A stretch of DNA of 64,000 nt from Chloroflexi bacterium B3_Chlor (lineage in GTDB: Bacteria > Chloroflexota > Anaerolineae > UBA7937 > B3-Chlor), in assembly GCA_005223035.1 (NCBI GenBank), contig NJBK01000002.1:62001-126000 (forward strand), read 5' to 3'. The notes beneath the pieces were generated by a model that searched no databases, was not told where the DNA came from, and worked only from the letters and a program-made list of their open reading frames with translations. Both the position numbers and the translations under genes were made by a program. Shown here piece after piece: positions 1 through 7,560 of this stretch (position 1 is its first letter; every line of letters starts with the position of its first letter).

Positions 1-1
1 T

Positions 2-637
2 ACGATGTCCTTCTTGAGTGGCACTGCCTTCCACTCCCTTGGGGAACGACCATCACACGTGGAAACCCGCTTGGACCCTCGCCTGGGAGTTCTGCTGTTG
101 ATGGTTGTCTTGGCGAGCTACGCCTATACCTTGCCTGAGTACACCGCACCGTCTCCCCGTTCTGAGCAGCCGGTGGCTATCATTGATTTTGAGTCCTTCT
201 ATCCTCCAGACCGGGTGGGGATGACTGTTTGGGTAATGGAACAACCACATAATACGCCTCTGGTGGAGCGATACCTGTCGGGAAAGCCCTTGGTCAAAGC
301 CAGGGCTCTAGCTGAGGGCGCAACGATGGAGACCATCAGGCATGGTGGGGCTTCCGAAGAGATACGCGTCACTTCCCCTGAGGGCACTGAGGTGCAATTC
401 TACACCTACTATTTCCCTGGCTGGAGGGGATATGTCAATGGTAGGGAGGTCGAGATCTATCCTACAGGACCCCACGGGTTGATCACTTTGCAGGTTCCCG
501 CTGGGGGCCACCGCGTATCGATCCGTTTTGGTGACACTCCGGTCCGTGTGCTGGGCACAGCACTCTCAGTGTTTAGCGCTGCGCTGGTGGTTGCTGTGTT
601 GATAGGGGACGTGGTGAGAGGCCGAAGATTGACATAA
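2..637 (+). CDS. C-terminal part of a large membrane protein (6-pyruvoyl-tetrahydropterin-synthase-related/YfhO-like), cut by the window edge
   Basis: The frame is open to the left edge, so this is the tail of a longer protein. A hydrophobic segment (LGVLLLMVVLASYAY) is followed by an extracellular part carrying 'YYFPGWRGYVNG' and 'LQVPAGGHRVSIRF', then a last membrane segment (ALSVFSAALVVAVLIG) and a basic end. The same FPGW...YVNG/VPAGEH block followed by a TM helix occurs in the middle of the 933-residue protein at 18370-21171, so the two are paralogues. This architecture is typical of polytopic envelope proteins related to glycosyltransferases; the activity is not known. This copy lacks the beta-sandwich repeats found after the block in the larger paralogue. 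Confidence 0.75.
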   Translation, partial: TMSFLSGTAFHSLGERPSHVETRLDPRLGVLLLMVVLASYAYTLPEYTAPSPRSEQPVAIIDFESFYPPDRVGMTVWVMEQPHNTPLVERYLSGKPLVKARALAEGATMETIRHGGASEEIRVTSPEGTEVQFYTYYFPGWRGYVNGREVEIYPTGPHGLITLQVPAGGHRVSIRFGDTPVRVLGTALSVFSAALVVAVLIGDVVRGRRLT

Positions 638-735
638 GTTTCACCGGCCATTTCGGCACTTTACATAAGTGTTCCAATAACTGAGTGCGTACCACGGGTG
701 CAGGGTGGTCGGTGGGGCAGGAGCAGAGGGCTCGT

Positions 736-1020
736 TTAGAGTATCTCTATCTGGTAATCCACCACATCGGCATCGAATCGGCTGTTTGTGATGGTCTCCA
801 CAATCCTAGTCAGGATCCCGTGCACATGACTTGCATCGTTGGAAACGCAGGCGATGCCTATTACGGCGGACTGCCAGGCGTCGTTGGCATCCACTTCAGC
901 GATGGAGACGTTGAACTGATTCCTCACCTTGGCCAAGATCGATTTGACGACACGTCGCTTGGCTTTGAGGGAGTGACTGGCAGGTATCTCTAGCACAACC
1001 GTACAGAGGCCGACAACCAT
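736..1020 (-). CDS. ylxP: DUF503 family protein (YlxP-like)
   Basis: A 94-residue protein of the usual DUF503 length. It starts MVVGLCTVVLEIPASHSLK and shows the family landmarks KAKRRVVKSILAKVRNQFNVS, VSNDASHVHGIL and the ending DYQIEIL. The family is small, cytosolic, alpha+beta, and often sits near translation and ribosome-maturation genes; the exact role is not settled. It lies convergent to the membrane-protein fragment and 143 bp downstream of the GT2 gene on the same strand, close to ftsY/prfB. Start ATG at 1020; no obvious competing start. Confidence 0.88.
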   Translation of the reverse strand: MVVGLCTVVLEIPASHSLKAKRRVVKSILAKVRNQFNVSIAEVDANDAWQSAVIGIACVSNDASHVHGILTRIVETITNSRFDADVVDYQIEIL

Positions 1021-1163
1021 AATGTCGTCTATTCAAAGTTGCTAGTGGGTGGCCCAGAGCTTGTGCTCAGCGGCGCCAGAAGTTTATCAGACGAGGCGCT
1101 TGTGCCTGTCGGGCCCCGCTAAGTACATTGCGCATCCATCGGCCGGCCACTGGTGCAGGCGCT

Positions 1164-1880
1164 TTAGCCAAAACGCACCCTGATCAGTCCCTTGAGGTCG
1201 CCCCAAGCGGTCTCGAAGATGTTGACCCGGCTGTCTGGGTCGTCAATCCAGCTCACCGCAACCTCATGAATCCGGTATCCCTTCCGTTCTGCCCTAAGAA
1301 GCAACTCCGTGTCAAAGAACCAACCTTGGTCCTCAACCACCGGAACCAGGTCGTGGACTGCGTGTCGCGTAAGGGCCTTGAACCCACACTGGGCGTCCGA
1401 GAACTTGTTCCGAAACATCAGCCTTATCAGCAGATTGTAACATCGGGAGATGATTTCCCTTTTCAGCTGCCGTTGTACCTGAGCACCTTTCTTCAATCGG
1501 GACCCAATGGCTATGTGATACCCTGCATTTGCGAGTCCATCAATCAACGCAGGAAAGGCGTCCAGGTCGGTGGAAAGATCAACGTCCATGTAGCTCACTA
1601 TATCAGCGTCGCTTTGAAGCCACGCCCGACGCAGGGCTCGGCCGCGGCCCTTCTGATCCAGGTGTATGTAAGAGACCTCAGGATATGAAGACGACAACTC
1701 CCTGGCGACCTCCAGCGTCCGGTCCACGGAGGCATTGTCGGCGATGACGATGCGCCAACGATCAGGGAATCGTTCATGGAGGAACCTTCGTAGGCTCGTG
1801 ACGCTTCCTTCCAGAGTTCGCTCCTCGTTGTAGACTGGGATCACCACATCAACGGTTATCTCATGCTCATTCTCGGACAT
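1164..1880 (-). CDS. GT2 family glycosyltransferase, dolichyl-phosphate mannose/glucose synthase type
   Basis: A 238-residue GT-A fold enzyme that should move a sugar from a nucleotide donor to a polyprenyl phosphate or glycan acceptor at the inner face of the membrane. Visible motifs are VVIPVYNEERTLEGSV at the N-terminus, IADNASVDRT, the DxD-type SYMDVDLSTD, and DAQCGFKALTR near residue 170, typical of DPM1/ALG5-like enzymes. There are no C-terminal TM helices, so it is a soluble or peripheral version. The ATG at 1880 is preferred over one 13 codons upstream: it has GAGGAAC in front, and the longer version would begin just downstream of, and partly inside, the likely promoter. The lipid-linked sugar it makes could feed the DUF2723-like transferase at 15-18 kb (inference). 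Confidence 0.85.
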   Translation of the reverse strand: MSENEHEITVDVVIPVYNEERTLEGSVTSLRRFLHERFPDRWRIVIADNASVDRTLEVARELSSSYPEVSYIHLDQKGRGRALRRAWLQSDADIVSYMDVDLSTDLDAFPALIDGLANAGYHIAIGSRLKKGAQVQRQLKREIISRCYNLLIRLMFRNKFSDAQCGFKALTRHAVHDLVPVVEDQGWFFDTELLLRAERKGYRIHEVAVSWIDDPDSRVNIFETAWGDLKGLIRVRFG

Positions 1881-1907
1881 ACTGTTCCTCTTCCGGTCTG
1901 CAATCCA

Positions 1908-1913
1908 ATTATA
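1908..1913 (-). promoter_or_regulatory. Extended -10 promoter for the GT2 gene
   Basis: On the minus strand TGCTATAAT gives a perfect -10 with a TGn extension. The -35 region is weak. The predicted start of transcription is about 20 nt before the ATG at 1880. Confidence 0.5.
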
Positions 1914-1946
1914 GCACAAGAAAGGGTTCTACGCATTCTCGCGGTC

Positions 1947-1975
1947 TTGCAGGGTGTTCACCCTTCTTGTATAAT
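1947..1975 (+). promoter_or_regulatory. Sigma70-type promoter of ftsY
   Basis: TTGCAG, a 17-nt spacer and TATAAT. The predicted transcript starts near 1982, giving a leader of about 50 nt before the GTG of ftsY. It is divergent from the GT2 promoter. Confidence 0.75.
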
Positions 1976-2031
1976 TCAAGAAGCCCTTCGTTTACGCGGA
2001 GCATCGTGATCCGCCGAGCTGAGGAGAACAA

Positions 2032-2964
2032 GTGTTTGGACGAGGAAAAAAGATCGAGCAGAGCCTGACACGCACGAGGCGCTCGTTCTTCGGACGCATC
2101 AGTAAGCTCTTGGGACAGGACGAACTGGACAACGAAGTCTGGCAGGAGCTTGAGGAGTTGCTAATCCAGGCGGACGTGGGGGTGGCAACGACCATTGATC
2201 TTGTCCAGACCGTGCGCGACCAAGCTCAGTCGCAGGGGCTGGAGAAGGCGGCTCTCGTTGAGGAAGCGGTGCGGCAGGAGCTGCTGGGCATGTTGGGTCC
2301 GGGGAGTACTAGGCCAACCTATACGCAGAACGGCTTGTGGGTCATCCTGGTAGTGGGCGTCAACGGCTCCGGTAAGACGACCAGTATCGCTAAACTGGCT
2401 CGGTACCATCAGCAACAGGGACGGAATGTGCTGCTGGCCGCAGCAGATACCTTCCGGGCCGCGGCCGTAGAACAGTTGAAGATATGGGGACAAAGGCTGG
2501 GTGCCGATGTTGTCGCTCATCAGCCTGGTGCAGATCCTGCTGCTGTAGTATATGATGCGATTCAGGCTGGCCAAGCGCGGGGGGCCGACACCTTGATTGT
2601 GGACACAGCCGGACGTTTGCATACCAAGTACAACCTTATGCAGGAATTGGCAAAGATCTACAGAGTGATCAAGAAGCAGATTCCAGAAGCACCCCAGGAG
2701 ACGCTCCTGGTGCTAGATGCCACGATGGGACAGAATGCTCTCTCACAAGCGAGGACCTTCAAGGAGGCTGTGGATGTCAACGGCATCTTTCTGGCCAAGC
2801 TGGATGGTACCGCCAAGGGAGGCATAGTATTCGCGATCGCAGCCGAGTTGGGTATTCCCATCCGATATGTTGGGACTGGAGAAGGGTTGGACGATGCGGC
2901 GGAGTTTGATGTCCAGGAGTTTGTAGCGGGGCTGTTTGAGGAATCATCACATCCAACCGCGTAG
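2032..2964 (+). CDS. ftsY: Signal recognition particle receptor FtsY
   Basis: SRP-receptor GTPase that docks ribosome-SRP complexes at the membrane for co-translational insertion. The 310-residue protein is the short form: a basic N-terminus (FGRGKKIEQSLTRTRRSF) and N-domain helices, without the long acidic A-domain of enterobacteria. The G domain carries GVNGSGKTT (about residues 109-117), DTFRAAAVEQL, DTAGRLHTKYNLM, TKLDGTAKGG and GTGEGLDDAAEFD. The start is GTG at 2032 with GAGGAG just upstream. A 22-nt gap leads to prfB, so the two are probably one transcript ending at the hairpin after prfB. Confidence 0.97.
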   Translation: MFGRGKKIEQSLTRTRRSFFGRISKLLGQDELDNEVWQELEELLIQADVGVATTIDLVQTVRDQAQSQGLEKAALVEEAVRQELLGMLGPGSTRPTYTQNGLWVILVVGVNGSGKTTSIAKLARYHQQQGRNVLLAAADTFRAAAVEQLKIWGQRLGADVVAHQPGADPAAVVYDAIQAGQARGADTLIVDTAGRLHTKYNLMQELAKIYRVIKKQIPEAPQETLLVLDATMGQNALSQARTFKEAVDVNGIFLAKLDGTAKGGIVFAIAAELGIPIRYVGTGEGLDDAAEFDVQEFVAGLFEESSHPTA

Positions 2965-2986
2965 ATTGAGGATTGTGGAGGTGTGC

Positions 2987-4106
2987 GTGGAAGACCTTGT
3001 GGACGAATTGACTTACATTGAGCTGCGGATAGACAAGATAAAGGAGGGTCTTTGACCTAGCTGCTAAGGAGAAAGAGATCCATCAGCTGGAGAAACGGCT
3101 GATGCAGCCGGACTTGTGGTCTGATCAGATAGAGGCGCAGGAAGCCACCCGCAGACTATCTTCTCTCAAAGAAGAGGTTGAGGAATGGAACGGCTTGGCG
3201 CGGCGAGCCCGGGAGCTCAGTGAACTCCTCGGTTTGGCCTCAGACGAGGGCGACGCATTGCTGCAGACAGAGATACGGGCAGATGTGGAGCAACTAAGCG
3301 CTGATCTGCATCGGTCCGAGTTCCGGTTGCTCTTCCAAGGGGAGTACGGTAGCAGTGACGCCCTGCTGGCGATCCATGCCGGTGCAGGAGGTACCGACTC
3401 CCAGGAGTGGACGGAGAGACTGCTTCGTATGTACCTCCGGTGGGCCGACAGCCGAGGATTCAAGTCTCGCGTGGTTGATAGCTCACCGGGAGAGGAGGCT
3501 GGCTTTAAGAGCGTAACGGTGGAGGTAGCTGGGCGCTACGCCTACGGCTACCTCAGAGCCGAACGGGGAGTGCACCGCTTGGTGCGCCTCTCGCCCTTTG
3601 ATGCAGCCCACCGTCGTCATACTTCTTTCGCTCTAGTGGAAGTACTCCCCAGCATTGACGATCCTACTCAGATCGACATCGATCCCAATGACCTGCGGAT
3701 TGATACGTTCCGCTCAAGCAGCGCAGGTGGTCAGCACGTCAACAAGACCGATTCAGCGGTGCGCATAGTGCATATCCCTACTGGAATCGTAGCCACCTGC
3801 CAGAATGAGCGCTCCCAGGCTCAGAACCGTGCGATGGCCCTCAAGGTAGTAAAGGCACGCCTGTTGGAACGCGAATTGCAGGAAAGGGAAAACGAACAAG
3901 CTCGATTGAAGGGCGTGCACGTATCCGCCGAGTGGGGGAACCAGATTCGGTCGTATGTAATGCACCCGTACACGATGGTCAAGGATCATCGTACCGGCCA
4001 CGAACGTCGTGACATTGACGCTGTACTGGATGGCGATCTGGATGATTTCATAGAGATCTACCTGAGATCGACGATAGACCAGCTTGAGATGGCGCAGGGA
4101 CAGTAG
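2987..4106 (+). CDS. prfB: Peptide chain release factor 2, with +1 programmed frameshift
   Basis: Class I release factor reading UAA/UGA. The mRNA is read from GTG 2987 (GGAGG five nt upstream) for 22 codons to CTT 3050-3052. It then meets TGA 3053-3055 and continues in the +1 frame at GAC 3054, giving about 372 residues, a normal RF2 length. Landmarks: the RF2-specific tripeptide SPF in RLVRLSPFDAAHRRHTSFA, and the catalytic GGQ in SSSAGGQHVNKTDSAVR at about residues 247-249. The GTG at 2981 is an alternative start but sits on top of the SD. Gene callers that ignore frameshifts would start it too late, at 3102. Confidence 0.95.
3042..3056 (+). promoter_or_regulatory. prfB programmed +1 frameshift site
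   Basis: An internal SD-like AGGAGG (3042-3047), the slip codon CTT (3050-3052), the in-frame stop TGA and then C (3053-3056). This is the classical RF2 autoregulatory arrangement: scarce RF2 slows termination at UGA and favours slippage, so the factor regulates its own synthesis. Confidence 0.93.
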
Positions 4107-4121
4107 GAGTTGTCTCAGGCA

Positions 4122-4155
4122 ACAATAGCCCTTTCCCATCAGAAAGGGCTATTGT
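4122..4155 (+). terminator. Perfect 14-bp hairpin after prfB
   Basis: ACAATAGCCCTTTC pairs exactly with GAAAGGGCTATTGT around a 6-nt loop (4136-4141), 15 nt after the prfB stop. There is no run of T after it on the plus strand, so termination efficiency is uncertain; it could also be a 3'-end stabiliser. Confidence 0.65.
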
Positions 4156-4366
4156 CGTGAACAGGGCCGAATCAGGTAGGCTGTAGGTATGAACCGATGG
4201 CGACTAGTGCACGAAGCGGGTGTCGAACTGTGACATGGACGTTTGCGGGTGGTCGTGGCTGACGCTCAGGGTCTGGACGGCGCTGCAATGGACGGTGCAA
4301 TCAGCCTCATCGTGGCCAGAAGTGAGGATTCCTACCCAGACTTCGGCCTGTAGGAGACAGTTCCAG

Positions 4367-4837
4367 ATGGTCAAGACCACTGCGAGGAGAGAAGTCGCCG
4401 CACTCATACTGATTTTTTCGGTGGCGCTTTCGGCTTGCTCAGGGTGGTTAGACTCGGAAAAGGATGCAATTCGCCGGGCCGTGATCGCCCATGAACTGGA
4501 GGAGAGAGGGCTTCGCGTTGACGAACTCATCATCCGACTGTCGCCTGGCGAGTTTCGCGCGGATTTTGGGCACGGTAGCAGGATCGTATGGCTCGTTAGC
4601 GCACAATATGAGAGGCAGCACCGTGAAGGAGAGTACTTCAGGGTGCTTGACCCAAAGCTATCCTACTTGTTTCTCCAGGATGTCACCATTGGCGTATCTC
4701 AGAATCGGGCGACGGTGGGGGTTGTACTGTACTTGGGTAGTGGGCAACCGACCACGAAAGAGATACGTCTACACAAGAGAAATGGTGCATGGGAGGTGAG
4801 TTCGCAGGGGGCGCTAGAGACCGAGGAGGGCCGGTGA
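4367..4837 (+). CDS. Small secreted lipoprotein, function unknown
   Basis: I do not recognise the family. The 156-residue protein starts at ATG 4367 with TAGGAGA nine nt upstream. It has a lipoprotein signal peptide (MVKTTARREVAALILIFSVALSAC) with lipobox LSAC, so the mature protein should be anchored by Cys23 or its neighbour. The rest is mixed alpha/beta with repeated short strands (FRADFGHGSRIVWLVSAQYE, RATVGVVLYLGSGQPTTKEI) and an acidic tail. Upstream in-frame codons exist to 4220, but they are compositionally odd and would bury the signal peptide. It lies between prfB and the amidohydrolase and is read in the same direction. Confidence 0.6.
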   Translation: MVKTTARREVAALILIFSVALSACSGWLDSEKDAIRRAVIAHELEERGLRVDELIIRLSPGEFRADFGHGSRIVWLVSAQYERQHREGEYFRVLDPKLSYLFLQDVTIGVSQNRATVGVVLYLGSGQPTTKEIRLHKRNGAWEVSSQGALETEEGR

Positions 4838-4982
4838 TCTCCCTGGATAGCTCCACAGCAGACAGAACGGGAGTTGCAGTCGTAGCCTGGATGGAGAGTA
4901 CCGGTGTCGAAGCGTGGTGGTTCGTCAAGCAGACATGATGGTGCATCGAACGGATCTCGTGCCAAGTAGGTAGGAGAAAGGA

Positions 4983-6341
4983 GTGAATAACCGAATGTCT
5001 ACCCTTCTTCTAAGAAACGCCAGTCTCGTGGTCACCATGGACGAGCAACGTCGCGAGATACAGGATGGCGCTGTCTTGATAAGAGACAATGTCATTGAGG
5101 CTGTCGGGCCGACCAGTGACCTTCCCACGCAAGCAGATAGGATAATCAATCTCAGGGGAAAGATGGTACTCCCAGGCATGGTCAACACCCATCACCACCT
5201 GTATCAAACGCTCACCCGCTGCCTTCCTTCGACCCAGAACGCGCCTCTCTTCTCCTGGCTGCAAACTCTCTACCCCATATGGGCAAAGTTGAAGCCGGAA
5301 GCCGTCTATGTCAGCGCCCTCGTGGGCCTGGCGGAGTTGGTGCTTTCGGGTTGTACCACCACAGTCGATCAGCTCTACCTTTTCCCCAATGGGGTCAGGA
5401 TCGAGGATGAGCTTCGTGCTGCCCAGGAACTAGGTGTGCGTTTCCACCCTTGTCGAGGCAGCATGTCGTTGGGTGAGTCTGAGGGTGGCTTGCCTCCCGA
5501 TGAGGTGGTGGAGGACGAGGGAAGTATCCTCGCTGACTGCCGGCGAGTGATAGAAGCACACCACGATCCCGATCCGTACTCCATGTGCCGGATCATGATT
5601 GCGCCTTGCTCCCCGTTCTCAGTGACAACTCAGCTGCTGCGAAGCTCGCGTGAGTTAGCCCAGAGCTATGGAGTTCAGTGTCATACCCACCTGGCTGAAA
5701 CTCTGGATGAGGAGGAGTTCTGCCAGGAGAAGTATGGCCGTCGCCCTGTTCAGTACATGGCAGATGTGGGGTGGCTAGGAGATGATGTCTCATACGCTCA
5801 TGGGATTCATCTGGCCGACGAGGAGATGAAGTTGCTCGCTGAGACTGACACTGGTGTCGCTCATTGCCCAACATCCAACATGCGTCTGGGCTCCGGTATT
5901 GCTCCGGTCATGCGGATGCGGGAGATCGGGGTAAAAGTTGGATTGGCGGTGGACGGAAGTGCGAGCAACGATTCTTCTCACATGTTGAACGAGGCCCGCA
6001 TGGCTCTACTGTTGCAACGGGTCAAACACGGCCCCACCGCCCTGAGCGCGCGACAGGTGCTGGAGATGGCTACCCTCGGAGGCGCTGCCGTCCTTGGAAG
6101 AGACGACATTGGGACCGTGGCGACGGGCAAGGCGGCCGACCTGATAGCCATCGACTTGAATAGGATAGAGTACTCGGGCGCAGGAGACATAGTGGCAGCA
6201 CCTGTTTTTTGCGGGCCGGTTAGTGTGGAGCTTTCGATCATAGATGGCCGAGTGTTGGTGGAGGGGGGACGACTCGTGGGATTGGACCTCGACTCAGTCT
6301 TGCGCAGACACAGTGAAATAGCCTCTCAGATGAGGGGATAG
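4983..6341 (+). CDS. Amidohydrolase, 8-oxoguanine deaminase/chlorohydrolase-like
   Basis: A 452-residue metal-dependent hydrolase of the cytosine/guanine deaminase branch. Landmarks: PGMVNTHHHLYQTLTR (metal ligands around residues 70-72), CHTHLAETLDEEEF, SYAHGIHLADEE, AHCPTSNMRLGSGIAPVMRM and GLAVDGSASNDSSHMLNEAR, which carries the catalytic/metal Asp. The SNMRLGSG..VMRMREIG..VGLAVDGSASNDSS stretch and the later GRDDIGTVATGKAADLIAID match what I know of 8-oxoguanine deaminases best. Hydroxy-triazine hydrolases are the near alternative. GTG 4983 has TAGGAG six nt upstream; ATG 4995 is also possible. It probably salvages or detoxifies oxidised purines in the cytosol. Confidence 0.82.
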   Translation: MNNRMSTLLLRNASLVVTMDEQRREIQDGAVLIRDNVIEAVGPTSDLPTQADRIINLRGKMVLPGMVNTHHHLYQTLTRCLPSTQNAPLFSWLQTLYPIWAKLKPEAVYVSALVGLAELVLSGCTTTVDQLYLFPNGVRIEDELRAAQELGVRFHPCRGSMSLGESEGGLPPDEVVEDEGSILADCRRVIEAHHDPDPYSMCRIMIAPCSPFSVTTQLLRSSRELAQSYGVQCHTHLAETLDEEEFCQEKYGRRPVQYMADVGWLGDDVSYAHGIHLADEEMKLLAETDTGVAHCPTSNMRLGSGIAPVMRMREIGVKVGLAVDGSASNDSSHMLNEARMALLLQRVKHGPTALSARQVLEMATLGGAAVLGRDDIGTVATGKAADLIAIDLNRIEYSGAGDIVAAPVFCGPVSVELSIIDGRVLVEGGRLVGLDLDSVLRRHSEIASQMRG

Positions 6342-6369
6342 AAGCTCAGCATTCACCAAGTGGGCTCAT

Positions 6370-6627
6370 TCACTTCTTCTCGACCTGTCGGTAGAAACTG
6401 ATATCTTCCTCTTTGGCTAGCTCTTCGGGGAAGAACTCGATCGAACTCACCCGGTGCATGGGGAAGATGAGCGATGTGGTGCCATCGCTCAGGTAGCGTA
6501 TCGGTTTTCCATCCTTGCGACGGGGATCAAGGATCAGGATGCTAGTGTCGCCCGGCTCTGGCATTCTATCCAGCTCTGCTACCACGGGATCTTCATTCAG
6601 CAGATGAACTATCACCGTCTGGGCCAT
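6370..6627 (-). CDS. Conserved-looking small protein, function unknown
   Basis: An 85-residue soluble protein with a convincing SD (GAGGAGA) seven nt before ATG 6627. It looks like a short beta-rich domain (TVIVHLLNEDPVVAELD, TSILILDPRRKDGKPIRYL, TSLIFPMHRVSSIEFF) followed by a charged helix. No catalytic motif or membrane segment is visible. It follows the PP2C gene by 14 bp on the same strand, so it is probably co-transcribed with the kinase/phosphatase pair and could be a target or modulator (inference only). Confidence 0.6.
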   Translation of the reverse strand: MAQTVIVHLLNEDPVVAELDRMPEPGDTSILILDPRRKDGKPIRYLSDGTTSLIFPMHRVSSIEFFPEELAKEEDISFYRQVEKK

Positions 6628-6641
6628 GGTGTTCTCCTCTG

Positions 6642-7508
6642 TCAGTGGTTGACTCTTGCCAGCAACAAAGTGATGTTATCCTCTCCCCCACGTTCATTGG
6701 CACGGTCAACCAGTCTGTTGCAGGCCTCCTGGGGAGAGGATGAGCTTCTTACTACGTCCACCATTTCTTCCTCGGGCACTGGATTCCACAATCCGTCGCT
6801 GCATAAGATCAGATGACTGCCGACCTTGAGCCGCTGAAAGTAGGTATCCACTTTGAGTTCATGTCCCTGTCCTACGGCACGATACAGGAAATTGCGCTGC
6901 GGGTGCTCGTGTGCCTCTTGGGCCGAGATCTGACCCAACTCAACAAGCCTATTCACCAGCGAGTGATCTTGAGTGATCTGCTTCAACCCGCTATCATCAA
7001 GATAGTAGACTCTGGTGTCGCCGACGTGGGCCACATAGGCGCTATGCCCAACCACGAGGACCGACGTAAGAGTGGTACCCGCATTTGATTCCATTTCCGA
7101 CACGGCCTGGTTTGCGGACATGGTCGCTTCAGTCAGTACTTCGTGAATAGGGCGGTTGGCGACCTTCGAAGCTTGGCCTGTAAGAACGGGCAGCAACACG
7201 TCTCTTACGATCACACCACCCGCTACCCTTGTGGCGAGGGAACTGGCCTCCTTTCCCTTCACATGTCCTCCCATGCCGTCTGCCACGATGAGAAGCCCCA
7301 CTGGAAGCGGCTCAGACTCGGCACCGATGAGCGACTTCAGAGTCAGAAAAGTGTCCTCATTGGCCCGCCGAGCCTTGCCGATATCGGTGCCTTGGCCAAT
7401 CTCGAGGGGATCGACCCTTTGATACTCCCTTGAGATCCCAGCCTTGCGAGATGGAGTGGCTTCCTGCCTCCTTCGTCGCCTGCCGAAAAGCCTTTTCCAG
7501 ATACTCAT
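6642..7508 (-). CDS. PP2C-family Ser/Thr protein phosphatase
   Basis: A 288-residue phosphatase expected to reverse Ser/Thr phosphorylation. Metal-binding motifs of the PPM/PP2C fold are in place: RRANEDTF, VADGMGGHVKGKEAS, HVGDTRVYYL, TQDHSLVNRLVELGQI, CSDGLWNPV and GGEDNITLLLA at the C-terminus. The first 30 residues are very basic (KRLFGRRRRRQ), which may hold it near membrane or nucleic acid. There are no TM helices. It lies 52 bp downstream of the kinase gene on the same strand, the usual cognate kinase-phosphatase arrangement. Confidence 0.93.
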   Translation of the reverse strand: MSIWKRLFGRRRRRQEATPSRKAGISREYQRVDPLEIGQGTDIGKARRANEDTFLTLKSLIGAESEPLPVGLLIVADGMGGHVKGKEASSLATRVAGGVIVRDVLLPVLTGQASKVANRPIHEVLTEATMSANQAVSEMESNAGTTLTSVLVVGHSAYVAHVGDTRVYYLDDSGLKQITQDHSLVNRLVELGQISAQEAHEHPQRNFLYRAVGQGHELKVDTYFQRLKVGSHLILCSDGLWNPVPEEEMVDVVRSSSSPQEACNRLVDRANERGGEDNITLLLARVNH

Positions 7509-7560
7509 TGAGTTCCTCCTACCCGTCTTCTTGCTACCCAGGTAATCCGCACAGGTAGGA

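Noticed and set aside
1128-1688. 186-codon plus frame opposite the GT2 gene
   Set aside because: The GT2 motifs are on the minus strand with promoter and SD; the plus frame has neither.
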